In this document: piece after piece, positions 11,359 through 20,672 of the stretch
Numbering within the stretch: the stretch's first letter is position 1
Layout of the letters: each line of letters begins with the position of its first letter
DNA from: Aeromicrobium chenweiae
GTDB taxonomy: Bacteria > Actinomycetota > Actinomycetes > Propionibacteriales > Nocardioidaceae
Direction: 5' to 3'
NCBI RefSeq assembly: GCF_003065605.1
Contig: NZ_CP026952.1
Location: forward strand, 1,240,001-1,304,000
DNA length: 64,000 bases
Position numbers and translations under genes: made by a program
Notes under the pieces: generated by a model
The model's database searches: none
Told to the model about the DNA's origin: nothing
What the model saw: the letters and a program-made list of their open reading frames with translations, nothing else

Positions 11359-12876
11359 TCAGTCGGGGCTCGTGTGCGGGACCACCCAGCCCAGGGCGTG
11401 GTCGACCGCGCGGTTCCACTGGGCGGCCTCGCGCGCGCGGACGTCGGCGTCCATCTGGGGGCGCCAGACCGCGGCCACGTGGCGGTGATGACGCAGCGCG
11501 GCCAGGTCGGACCAGAATCCCACGGTGAGCCCGGCGGCGTAGGCGGCTCCGAGGCACACGGTCTCGGAGACCAGGGGACGCTCGACCGGCACGTCCAGGA
11601 CGTCCGACAGCATCTGCATCAGCAGGTGGTTGGACGTCATCCCGCCGTCCACCCGCAAGGTCTCCAACGTCAGCCCGAGCTCGCGGCCGATCGCCTCGAC
11701 GACCTCCCAGGTCTGCCAGGCCGTGGCCTCCAGGACGGCGCGGGCGAGGTGCGCCTTCGTCACGAACGAGGTCAGGCCCACGATGACGCCGCGGGCGTCC
11801 TGGTCCCATCGCGGCGCGTAGAGCCCCGAGAACGCCGGGACGATGTAGCAGCCGCCGTTGTGGTCGACCGAGCGCGCGAGGGTCTCCACCTGCGGCGCCG
11901 ACGGGATGATCTCGAGGGAGTCGCGCAGCCACTGCACCAGTGAGCCGGCCATCGCGATCGAGCCCTCCACGGCGTAGACGGGATCGTCGTCGCCCAGCTC
12001 GTAGCCCACGGTGGGCAGCACCGACGGGCCCGGCGTGGGTCGTTCGGAACCGGCGTTGACCAGCAGGAACGCCCCCGTGCCGTAGGTGCACTTGGCGTCG
12101 CCCGGCTCGAAGCAGGTCTGGCCGAACAGTGCCGCCTGCTGGTCGCCCAACGCCCCGGCGATCGGGACGCCCGGCAGCGGTGCGACGCAGGTGCCGTACA
12201 CCTCGGCGTTGGACCGGATCGTCGGCAGGACCGCACGAGGCACGTCCAGCAGGTCGAGCATCGACTCGTCCCACTCGCGGCTGGACAGGTCCATCAGCAT
12301 CGTGCGGCTCGCGTTGGTGACGTCGGTGACGTGGACCCCGGTGTCGACCCCTCCGGTGAGGTTCCAGATGAGCCAGCTCTCCATCGTCCCGAACAGCAGC
12401 TCACCCGCCTCGGCCCGCGCCCGCAGCCCGCGGCCGTGGTCCAGCAGCCAACGCAGCCGGGGACCGGCGAAGTAGGTGCGGGGCTGCAGCCCCGTGACCT
12501 CCGCGATGCGTCCGGCCGTCCCGCGCGCCACGAGGTCGTCGATGATCGCGGACGTCCGGGTGTCCTGCCAGGTGATCGCAGGGGCGACCGTGCGCCCGGT
12601 GGTGCGGTCCCACACGACCGACGTCTCGCGCTGGTTGGCGATGCCGAGCGCAGCGACCTGGCCGGGGCCGATGCCGGCCTGGGCCAGCGCCTCGGGCACG
12701 AGGTGTCGGACATGGCGCCAGATCTCGTCGGCGTCCTGCTCGGCCCAGCCGGGCTGCGGGAAGACCTGGTGGTGCTCCCGCTGCGCCAGTGAGCGGGTGC
12801 GCCCCTGGCTGTCGAAGATCATGCACCGGGTCGAGGTCGTGCCCTGGTCGATGCCGGCGATCATCGTCTCGCTCAC
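11359..12876 (-). CDS. glpK: Glycerol kinase, second copy
   Basis: 505 residues from GTG 12876, which overlaps the stop of the upstream iclR gene by 4 bases. FGGY-type kinase phosphorylating glycerol to sn-glycerol 3-phosphate. Motifs visible: [15 protein letters not shown] (phosphate-1 loop), NQRETSVVWDR and the WQDTRTSAIIDDL block, [39 protein letters not shown], and DGGMTSNHLLMQMLSDVLDVPV. An ATG four codons in (12864) is an alternative start. It is clearly related to, but well diverged from, the copy at 14630; the two may differ in regulation or substrate. Being coupled to the regulator gene, it is probably autocontrolled through the palindrome at 13652-13668. Confidence 0.95.
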   Translation of the reverse strand: MSETMIAGIDQGTTSTRCMIFDSQGRTRSLAQREHHQVFPQPGWAEQDADEIWRHVRHLVPEALAQAGIGPGQVAALGIANQRETSVVWDRTTGRTVAPAITWQDTRTSAIIDDLVARGTAGRIAEVTGLQPRTYFAGPRLRWLLDHGRGLRARAEAGELLFGTMESWLIWNLTGGVDTGVHVTDVTNASRTMLMDLSSREWDESMLDLLDVPRAVLPTIRSNAEVYGTCVAPLPGVPIAGALGDQQAALFGQTCFEPGDAKCTYGTGAFLLVNAGSERPTPGPSVLPTVGYELGDDDPVYAVEGSIAMAGSLVQWLRDSLEIIPSAPQVETLARSVDHNGGCYIVPAFSGLYAPRWDQDARGVIVGLTSFVTKAHLARAVLEATAWQTWEVVEAIGRELGLTLETLRVDGGMTSNHLLMQMLSDVLDVPVERPLVSETVCLGAAYAAGLTVGFWSDLAALRHHRHVAAVWRPQMDADVRAREAAQWNRAVDHALGWVVPHTSPD

Positions 12877-13631
12877 GGCCGGAGCCCCAACGAGCGCGAG
12901 ATCGAGGCCGCGGTGTCGACGGTCGCCGTCACCACGGAGTCGAGGGGGGTGCCGCTGGGGCGGAACACCCGTCCGACCGGGCCCACGACCGCCAGCGCTC
13001 CGACGCCGCTGCCGCCGTAGCCCCGCAGGGGAGCCGCGACAGCACCGATGTCGGGGACCAGCTCGCCCTGCTCCATGGCCCAGCCCCGCCGGCGGGCGGC
13101 GCGGATCTCGGCGTCGAGCGCCGCGTGGGTCACGAGGGTGCGCCGCGTGAAGCGGGTGAACGGCTCGGCACCGTCCGGCCCGGCGGCCGCGAAGCCCAGC
13201 ATCGCCTTGCCGAGGGCGCTCGCGTGCAGCGGGAGGACCTCGCCGACCCGCAGTTGCTGGGTCGAGTCGTCGGGCCGGAACACGTGGTGCACGATGCGGA
13301 CGCCGGCCGGGTCGGGGAACCCGATGTGCACCTCCAGGCGGGTGCGCGAGGCCAGCGCGTCCGACCAGTTCATCGCGTGCGAGCGCAGGTCGTGGGGATC
13401 GATCCCCGGCTCCTGGAGGGTGCGTATGCCGTCGCCGAGCGAGTACGCCGAGCTGGCCGGGTCCTGGTGCACGAGACCCACGTCGCGGAGCGTCCGCACG
13501 AGACCGAACGTCGTCGGCCGGGACAGGCCCAGTGCGTCCGCGATCTCCGACAGGCGCATGGGCCGGCCCGCGCCACCGAGGGCGCGGAGCACGGCCACGG
13601 CACGTTCGACGGACTGGATGGGACCCGACAC
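12873..13631 (-). CDS. IclR-family regulator of glycerol genes (GylR-like)
   Basis: 252 residues from GTG 13631. The N-terminal winged helix-turn-helix is about residues 5-65 (SVERAVAVLRAL, then RLSEIADALGLSRPTTFGLVRTL), followed by the IclR effector domain (LPLHASALGKAMLGF, TLVTHAALDAEIRAARRRGWAMEQGE, and APLRGYGGSGVGALAVVGP). IclR proteins such as Streptomyces GylR control glycerol operons, and this gene sits between a glycerol kinase and glpFKD, so glycerol or glycerol 3-phosphate is the likely inducer. TATCCT (rc of 13639-13644) lies 7 bases before the GTG, indicating a leaderless transcript, and the -35 TTCGAC lies within the palindromic operator, suggesting autorepression. Confidence 0.92.
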   Translation of the reverse strand: MSGPIQSVERAVAVLRALGGAGRPMRLSEIADALGLSRPTTFGLVRTLRDVGLVHQDPASSAYSLGDGIRTLQEPGIDPHDLRSHAMNWSDALASRTRLEVHIGFPDPAGVRIVHHVFRPDDSTQQLRVGEVLPLHASALGKAMLGFAAAGPDGAEPFTRFTRRTLVTHAALDAEIRAARRRGWAMEQGELVPDIGAVAAPLRGYGGSGVGALAVVGPVGRVFRPSGTPLDSVVTATVDTAASISRSLGLRP

Positions 13632-13651
13632 TCATCGAGGATAGGAGCGGC

Positions 13652-13668
13652 GTTCGACAATGTCGAAC
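13652..13668. promoter_or_regulatory. Perfect 17-bp palindrome, candidate IclR operator
   Basis: GTTCGACA at 13652-13659, one base, then TGTCGAAC at 13661-13668. It lies between the divergent iclR and glpF starts. It covers the -35 hexamer of the leftward iclR promoter and ends 9 bases before the -35 of the rightward glpF promoter, so one bound dimer or tetramer could control both directions. Confidence 0.7.
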
Positions 13669-13676
13669 AGTCGCTC

Positions 13677-13705
13677 TTGGCGCCTCCCGAACCCGTCCGT
13701 ACTGT
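13677..13705 (+). promoter_or_regulatory. Candidate glpF promoter
   Basis: TTGGCG at 13677-13682, a 17-base spacer, and TACTGT at 13700-13705. Transcription would start near 13712, giving a leader of roughly 38 bases with GGTGGAG before the glpF start codon. Confidence 0.5.
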
Positions 13706-13749
13706 CGCGAACACCCAGAATTCCAACGACTATCGGTACAGGTGGAGAC

Positions 13750-14629
13750 ATGAGGAAGAACAGTCTGTGGGGTGAGGTGCTCGCCGAGACGTTCGGCACG
13801 ATGGTCCTCATCCTGTTCGGGGCAGGGGTCGTGGCGCAGGTCGTCACGGGCGACGGTGCGGCGGGTGACCACGACTCGATCGCGTGGGCGTGGGGGATCG
13901 GCGTGACGCTCGGCGTGTACGTCGCGGCGCGGCTCTCGGGCGCCCACCTCAACCCGGCGGTCACGGTCGCGCTCGCGGCGTTCAAGGGGTTCGAGTGGCG
14001 CAAGGTGGCGCCGTACATCGCTGCGCAGACCGTGGGCGCGTTCATCGCGGCCCTCATCGTCCGCGCCACGTACGCGGATCTCATCGCGAAGATCGATCCC
14101 GGGCACACCTACAAGACCCAGGGCATCTTCTCGACGTCCCCGACCGCGGGGGTGTCGATCCCGTCGGCGTTCCTCGACCAGGTGGTCGGCACCGCGATCC
14201 TGGTGTTCGTGATCTTCGCGCTGACGACGGCCACCAACAACCCGCCCCTGGCGAACATCGGCCCGGTCGTGGTCGGCCTGCTCGTCGTGGCGATCGGCAT
14301 GTCGTTCGGCGGCAACGCCGGCTACGCGATCAACCCGGCCCGGGACTTCGGGCCCCGGCTGGCGTCGTGGATCACCGGGTACGGCGACGCGTGGAACAGC
14401 ACGAGCGGCGACCATCCGGTCTACTTCTGGCTGCCGATCGTCGCGCCGATCATCGGCGGCCTGATCGGCGGCGCGCTGTTCAAGTACCTCATCGAGATGA
14501 ACCTGCCCGACGAGCCTGAGACGATCACGGTCTCCGAGCCGACCGTCTCCGAGCCTCCCGTCGACAGCGAGGCTGTCGCCTCCGCGCGGCGCACCACCAA
14601 CCCCACCACCACGACAGAAGGACACCACC

Positions 14630-14637
<8 letters not shown>
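13750..14637 (+). CDS. glpF: Glycerol uptake facilitator (aquaglyceroporin)
   Basis: 295 residues from ATG 13750, with GGTGGAG just upstream. A major intrinsic protein with six membrane helices and the two half-helix signatures: [14 protein letters not shown] (first NPA box) and [16 protein letters not shown] (second NPA box, with the Asp after NPAR typical of glycerol facilitators rather than water channels). It allows glycerol to diffuse across the membrane. The cytoplasmic tail is long and rich in Glu, Ser and Thr, ending in TEGHHHG. The glpK start codon lies 8 bases inside this gene's end, so the two are translationally coupled. Confidence 0.96.
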
Positions 14638-16147
<1,510 letters not shown>

Positions 16148-16160
16148 ATCGACACCGTCG

Positions 16161-16181
16161 GGGGCCGGTCCAGCCGGCCCC
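16161..16181 (+). promoter_or_regulatory. Intercistronic GC hairpin between glpK and glpD
   Basis: GGGGCCGG at 16161-16168 and CCGGCCCC at 16174-16181 form a perfect 8-bp stem with a 5-base loop, extendable at the base by GTCG/CGAC with one bulged G. No T-run follows. It could be a processing or mRNA-stability element, or a partial terminator that lowers glpD expression relative to glpFK. Confidence 0.5.
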
Positions 16182-16215
16182 GACCCCACCCCCCCATGCT
16201 GAAAGAGGAACGACG

Positions 16216-17946
16216 ATGAAACCTGTAGCCCTGTCCCCGCAGTCCCGCGAGGCCGCGCTCGACGCGATGGAGGCGTCGACGCTCGACGTCCTGGTCATCG
16301 GCGGTGGTGTCGTCGGCGGTGGTGCCGCCCTCGACGCGATCACCCGGGGGCTGACGGTCGGACTGGTCGAGGCGCGTGACCTCGCGTCCGGCACCTCGAG
16401 TCGCTCCAGCAAGCTCATGCACGGGGGGTTGCGCTACCTGGAGATGCTCGACTTCCGGCTGGTCGCCGAGGCGCTCAAGGAGCGCGGGCTCAACCTGCAG
16501 AAGCTCGCACCGCACCTGGTGCACAAGATCCCGTTCCTCTACCCGTTGCAGCACCGGGTCTGGGAACGCTTCTACGCAGGTTCCGGCGTCGCGCTCTACG
16601 ACGCGATGAGCAAGGCGTCCGGCTACGGCGCGGGGGTGCCGCTGCACCGCCACCTGACGCGTCGCGGTGCCCGTCGCATCGCCCCGTCCTTGCGCAAGGA
16701 CGCCCTCGTCGGTGCGCTGCAGTACTACGACGCGCAGGTCGACGACGCGCGCCACACCATGTTCCTGTCCCGGACGGCCGCCGCGTACGGAGCGCACGTC
16801 GCGAGCCGCACGCGCGTGACGTCCCTGGTGAAGGAGGCCGGACGGGTCGTGGGCGCCGAGGTGGTCGACCTCGAGTCGGGGCGCACCTTGACGATCCGCG
16901 CCCGCCAGGTCGTCAACGCGACCGGCGTCTGGACCGACGAGACCCAGTCGTTCGCGGGGGAGCGCGGCCAGTTCCACGTCCGCGCCAGCAAGGGCGTGCA
17001 CCTGGTCGTCCCGCGTGATCGCATCCGCAGCGAGTCGGGGATGATCCTGCGCACCGAGAAGTCGGTGCTGTTCGTCATCCCGTGGGGTCGGCACTGGATC
17101 ATCGGGACGACCGACACCGACTGGTCGCTGTCCAAGGACCACCCGGCCGCGAGCCGCAGCGACATCGACTACCTGCTCGACCACGTCAACCGCGTGCTGG
17201 TCGAGCCGCTGACCCACGACGACGTCGAGGGCGTCTACGCGGGCCTGCGTCCCCTGCTGCACGGGGAGGACGAGGCCACCAGCAAGCTCTCACGCGAGCA
17301 CGCGGTCAGCGTCGCGGCGCCGGGCCTCGTCGTGGTCGCGGGCGGCAAGTACACGACGTACCGGATCATGGCCAAGGACGTCATCGACCAGGCGGTGCAC
17401 GGGCTGTCGACCCAGCTGGACCGTCACGTGCCGGAGTCCGTCACCGAGGACGTCCCGCTGCTGGGCGCCGACGGCTACGAGGCCCTCGTCAACCAGCGGC
17501 ACATCCTCGCGCGGGACAGCGGCCTGCACGAGGAGCGGATCGGGCACCTGCTCGGTCGCTACGGATCGCTGGTCCACGAGCTCCTGGCTCTGGTGGCGGA
17601 CGACCCCGACCTCGGGCTGCCGCTCGAGGGCACGACCGACTACCTGCGGGTCGAGGTCGTCTACGCCGCCTCGCACGAGGGCGCTCGGCACCTCGACGAC
17701 GTCCTGACCCGCCGGACCCGCATCTCGTTCGAGGAGTTCGACCGGGGGACGGGGGCGGCGCCGATGGTGGCCGACCTGATGGGTGGCGTGCTCGGCTGGG
17801 ACGACGCGCAGCGGGCCAGGGAGGTCGAGCACTACGTCAAGCGGGTCGAGGCCGAGCGGGAGAGCCAGACGATGCCCGACGACGAGACCGCGGACGCGGC
17901 ACGGATGGGAGCGGCCGACGTCGTCCCGGTGTCGGTGAAGGACTGA
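16216..17946 (+). CDS. glpD: Aerobic glycerol-3-phosphate dehydrogenase (FAD)
   Basis: 576 residues from ATG 16216 (GAGGAACGACG upstream). A flavoprotein that oxidises glycerol 3-phosphate to dihydroxyacetone phosphate at the inner face of the membrane, passing electrons to quinone. The FAD-binding GGGVVGGGAALDAITRG loop is near residue 28, then EARDLASGTSSRSSKLMHGGLRYL, a hallmark of GlpD, and WIIGTTDTDW. The C-terminal DAO_C helical domain starts near residue 410. The last ~40 residues are a charged tail. It is the third gene of the glpFKD operon and completes the route from external glycerol to glycolysis. Confidence 0.97.
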   Translation: MKPVALSPQSREAALDAMEASTLDVLVIGGGVVGGGAALDAITRGLTVGLVEARDLASGTSSRSSKLMHGGLRYLEMLDFRLVAEALKERGLNLQKLAPHLVHKIPFLYPLQHRVWERFYAGSGVALYDAMSKASGYGAGVPLHRHLTRRGARRIAPSLRKDALVGALQYYDAQVDDARHTMFLSRTAAAYGAHVASRTRVTSLVKEAGRVVGAEVVDLESGRTLTIRARQVVNATGVWTDETQSFAGERGQFHVRASKGVHLVVPRDRIRSESGMILRTEKSVLFVIPWGRHWIIGTTDTDWSLSKDHPAASRSDIDYLLDHVNRVLVEPLTHDDVEGVYAGLRPLLHGEDEATSKLSREHAVSVAAPGLVVVAGGKYTTYRIMAKDVIDQAVHGLSTQLDRHVPESVTEDVPLLGADGYEALVNQRHILARDSGLHEERIGHLLGRYGSLVHELLALVADDPDLGLPLEGTTDYLRVEVVYAASHEGARHLDDVLTRRTRISFEEFDRGTGAAPMVADLMGGVLGWDDAQRAREVEHYVKRVEAERESQTMPDDETADAARMGAADVVPVSVKD

Positions 17947-17961
17947 CCGGCTCCGTTCCAG

Positions 17962-17983
17962 GTGTACCGGCCAGCCGGTACAC
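17962..17983. promoter_or_regulatory. Perfect 22-bp palindrome upstream of the lysine-degradation operon
   Basis: GTGTACCGGC (17962-17971) and GCCGGTACAC (17974-17983) are exact inverted repeats around a 2-base centre. TATCCT at 18003-18008 is a plausible -10; the palindrome overlaps where the matching -35 would be (17980-17985), the position of a repressor operator. No T-run follows, so it is less likely to be the glpD terminator. The cognate regulator is not adjacent. Confidence 0.6.
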
Positions 17984-18047
17984 AACCGTAACATCGAGAC
18001 GTTATCCTCCTCGTGACGCCGGTCACACGTCGGCGCCCCAGTCCCGT

Positions 18048-18064
18048 CGGGTGGGAACCACCCG
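18048..18064 (+). promoter_or_regulatory. Hairpin in the 5' leader just before the ribosome binding site
   Basis: CGGGTGG (18048-18054), GAA loop, CCACCCG (18058-18064): a perfect 7-bp stem. The strong ribosome site AGAGGAGGAACG begins 5 bases later. In this place a stable stem could tune translation or protect the mRNA; a ligand-binding role cannot be judged from sequence alone. Confidence 0.45.
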
Positions 18065-18079
18065 GCCAGAGGAGGAACG

Positions 18080-19162
18080 ATGGCACGCATCATCAACCAG
18101 GTCGCCGTGTTCGGTCTCGGGAAGGTCGGCGAGCTCGTCGCCGACCTGCTCGGCGAGTCCGGCTTCAAGGTCGTCGGCTACGACGCCGCTCCGCGCGACG
18201 ACCTCGCGTTCGAGGTGAAGGCGCTCGACGTCAGGGACGCCGCGGGCCTGCGGGAGTCGCTCCGTGCTGTCGACGCCGTGGTCTCGTGCCTGCCGTTCCA
18301 CCTCAACATCGACGTGGCCGAGGCCGCCCACGACGCGAAGGTGCACTACTTCGACCTCACGGAGGACGTGCCCACCACCAACCGGGTCATCGAGCTCGCC
18401 TCCGACCAGGCCACCACGGCGTTCGCGCCGCAGTGCGGCCTCGCGCCGGGCCTCATCGGCATCATCGGCGCCTCGATCGCCAAGACCTTCGACGAGCTCC
18501 GCTCGATCGAGCTCAAGGTCGGGGCGCTGCCGCAGAACCCGACCGGCCTGCTCGGCTACGCGATCAACTGGTCGCCCGAGGGCGTCGTCAACGAGTACCT
18601 CAACGACTGCGAGGTGCTGCGCCAGGGACACCGCCAGATGGTGCCGGCCATGACCGAGAAGGAGCGGGTCCTCATCGCCGGCATCGAGCTCGAGGCCGCG
18701 CTGACGTCCGGCGGCCTCGGCACGATGTGTGAGACGTACGAGGGCCGCGTCAGCCGTCTGGACTACAAGACGCTGCGCTACCCCGGGCACTTCGACCAGA
18801 TGCACTTCCTGTTCGACGAGCTCAACCTGCGCGAGCGGCGCGACCTCGTCGGCCAGATGCTGGTCGACTCCAAGCCGCCGGTCAACGACGACGTGGTCTA
18901 CATCCACGCCGCGGTCGAGGGGGTCAAGACCGGCAAGCCGTTCCGCGAGAACCACGTGCGTGCGTACAAGCCGCTGGACATCTCCGGGCGCACGTGGCGG
19001 GCGATCTCCTGGACGACGGCCGCCTCCGCGGTGAGCGTCGTGGAGCTGGTCGCGGACGGCACGCTGCCTGCGGCAGGATTCATCAAGCAGGAGGACATCA
19101 CGCTGGAGGCGTTGTTCTCGACTCAGGCCGGCCGGCACTTCGCCGAGCAGGGAAAGGTGTGA
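18080..19162 (+). CDS. Saccharopine-dehydrogenase-family oxidoreductase, probable L-lysine 6-dehydrogenase
   Basis: 360 residues with AGAGGAGG before ATG 18080. N-terminal Rossmann fold with VFGLGKVGELVADLLGE (residues 9-25), then the saccharopine dehydrogenase C-terminal domain (APGLIGIIGASIA and GLLGYAINWSPEGVVNEYL). Family members include lysine 6-dehydrogenase, which oxidatively deaminates the epsilon-amino group of lysine to allysine/piperideine-6-carboxylate with NAD. The next gene encodes an ALDH7/aminoadipate-semialdehyde dehydrogenase-like enzyme and the third an HglS-like 2-oxoadipate enzyme, which makes lysine the most likely substrate. A true saccharopine dehydrogenase is the alternative, but no lysine-ketoglutarate reductase is seen nearby. 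Confidence 0.88.
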   Translation: MARIINQVAVFGLGKVGELVADLLGESGFKVVGYDAAPRDDLAFEVKALDVRDAAGLRESLRAVDAVVSCLPFHLNIDVAEAAHDAKVHYFDLTEDVPTTNRVIELASDQATTAFAPQCGLAPGLIGIIGASIAKTFDELRSIELKVGALPQNPTGLLGYAINWSPEGVVNEYLNDCEVLRQGHRQMVPAMTEKERVLIAGIELEAALTSGGLGTMCETYEGRVSRLDYKTLRYPGHFDQMHFLFDELNLRERRDLVGQMLVDSKPPVNDDVVYIHAAVEGVKTGKPFRENHVRAYKPLDISGRTWRAISWTTAASAVSVVELVADGTLPAAGFIKQEDITLEALFSTQAGRHFAEQGKV

Positions 19163-19166
19163 ACCA

Positions 19167-20672
19167 GTGACGGACATCGCGACACGTACGCAGGACATCC
19201 TCGAGCGCCTCGGGGCGGGTGACCCGTTCACCCCCGACGGCGACCTGGTGAGCCGCTCGCCGATCGACGGCAGCGAGCTCGGGCGGCTCCGCTCGCACAC
19301 CGCGGCCGAGGCGTCCGACGTCATCGGGCGCGCCCAGCAGGCGTTCGAGCAGTGGCGGACCGTGCCGGCCCCGGTGCGCGGGCAGTACGTCCGGGAGCTG
19401 GGCAACCTGCTGCGCGAGCACAAGGACGACCTCGGCGCCCTGGTCTCGATCGAGGCGGGCAAGATCGTCTCGGAGGGCCTTGGCGAGGTGCAGGAGATGA
19501 TCGACATCTGCGACCTGGCCGTCGGCCTGTCGCGCCAGCTGCACGGCCTGACGATCGCGACCGAGCGCCCGGGCCACCGGATGATGGAGCAGTGGCACCC
19601 GCTGGGCGTCGTCGGCGTCATCTCGGCGTTCAACTTCCCGGTCGCGGTCTGGTCGTGGAACGCAGCGCTGGCCTTCGTCTGCGGCGACGCCGTGGTGTGG
19701 AAGCCGTCGGAGAAGACCTTGCTGACGGCACTGGCCTGCCAGGCCCTGGCCGCCGAGGCGGGCCGCCGCGCGGGCGTGCCGGAGGGATTGTCGGCGGTCC
19801 TCGTGGGCGACCGCACGGTCGGCGAGGTCCTGGTCGACGACCCGCGCGTCCCGCTGGTCTCCGCGACCGGCTCGACCCGCATGGGCAAGGAGGTCGCCCC
19901 GCGCGTGGCGGCCAGGCTGGGACGCTCGCTGCTGGAGCTGGGCGGCAACAACGCCGCGATCGTCGCGCCCTCGGCGGACCTCGAGCTCGCGGTGCGCGGC
20001 ATCGTCTTCTCGGCGGTCGGCACGGCCGGCCAGCGGTGCACGTCGCTGCGGCGGGTGATCGTGCACGAGTCGATCAAGGACGACCTCGTGGCCCGGCTGA
20101 AGGCCGCGTACGAGACGCTCTCGATCGGATCGCCGCTGGAGTCCTCGACGCTCGTCGGACCGCTGATCGACGAGAGCGCGTACGCCGGGTTCGAGAAGGC
20201 CGTCGCCCAGGCGCAGTCCGACGGTGGTGAGCTGGTGACCGGAGGCACGCAGGCCGAGGTCGAGGGCGACGGGTTCTATGTCCGTCCGGCGATCATCGAC
20301 ATGCCCAAGCAGAGCGACATCGTGAAGGCCGAGACGTTCGCCCCGCTGCTGTACGTCCTGACGTACACCGAGCTCGACGAGGCGCTGGCCCTGCACAACG
20401 AGGTCGCCCAGGGGCTCTCGTCCGCGATCTTCACGCTCGACGTCCGCGAGGCCGAGACGTTCATGTCCGTCGTCGGGTCCGACTGCGGCATCGCCAACGT
20501 CAACATCGGCACGTCCGGTGCGGAGATCGGCGGTGCGTTCGGTGGCGAGAAGGAGACCGGCGGCGGCCGTGAGTCCGGTTCGGACGCCTGGCGCTCGTAC
20601 ATGCGGCGGGCGACCAACACGGTCAACTACTCGACCGAGCTCCCGCTGGCCCAGGGCGTGGAGTTCGGGTGA
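19167..20672 (+). CDS. amaB: Aldehyde dehydrogenase of the ALDH7 (antiquitin/AmaB) type
   Basis: 501 residues from GTG 19167, 4 bases after the previous stop. NAD-dependent aldehyde dehydrogenase. Visible: VISAFNFPVAVWSWNAALAF and WKPSEKT (NAD site), catalytic base E257 in LLELGGNNAAIV, and nucleophile C291 in GTAGQRCTSLRR. The GGNNA pattern and the ending GGAFGGEKETGGGRESGSDAW are typical of ALDH7, which oxidises 2-aminoadipate 6-semialdehyde to 2-aminoadipate. Placed between a lysine-dehydrogenase-like gene and an HglS-like gene, this is the expected second step of lysine degradation. Confidence 0.92.
   Translation: MTDIATRTQDILERLGAGDPFTPDGDLVSRSPIDGSELGRLRSHTAAEASDVIGRAQQAFEQWRTVPAPVRGQYVRELGNLLREHKDDLGALVSIEAGKIVSEGLGEVQEMIDICDLAVGLSRQLHGLTIATERPGHRMMEQWHPLGVVGVISAFNFPVAVWSWNAALAFVCGDAVVWKPSEKTLLTALACQALAAEAGRRAGVPEGLSAVLVGDRTVGEVLVDDPRVPLVSATGSTRMGKEVAPRVAARLGRSLLELGGNNAAIVAPSADLELAVRGIVFSAVGTAGQRCTSLRRVIVHESIKDDLVARLKAAYETLSIGSPLESSTLVGPLIDESAYAGFEKAVAQAQSDGGELVTGGTQAEVEGDGFYVRPAIIDMPKQSDIVKAETFAPLLYVLTYTELDEALALHNEVAQGLSSAIFTLDVREAETFMSVVGSDCGIANVNIGTSGAEIGGAFGGEKETGGGRESGSDAWRSYMRRATNTVNYSTELPLAQGVEFG

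Noticed and set aside
17984..18079. Lysine riboswitch in the leader of the lysine operon
   Set aside because: The leader after the likely start is about 65 bases, too short for the ~170-base lysine aptamer, and only one hairpin is seen.
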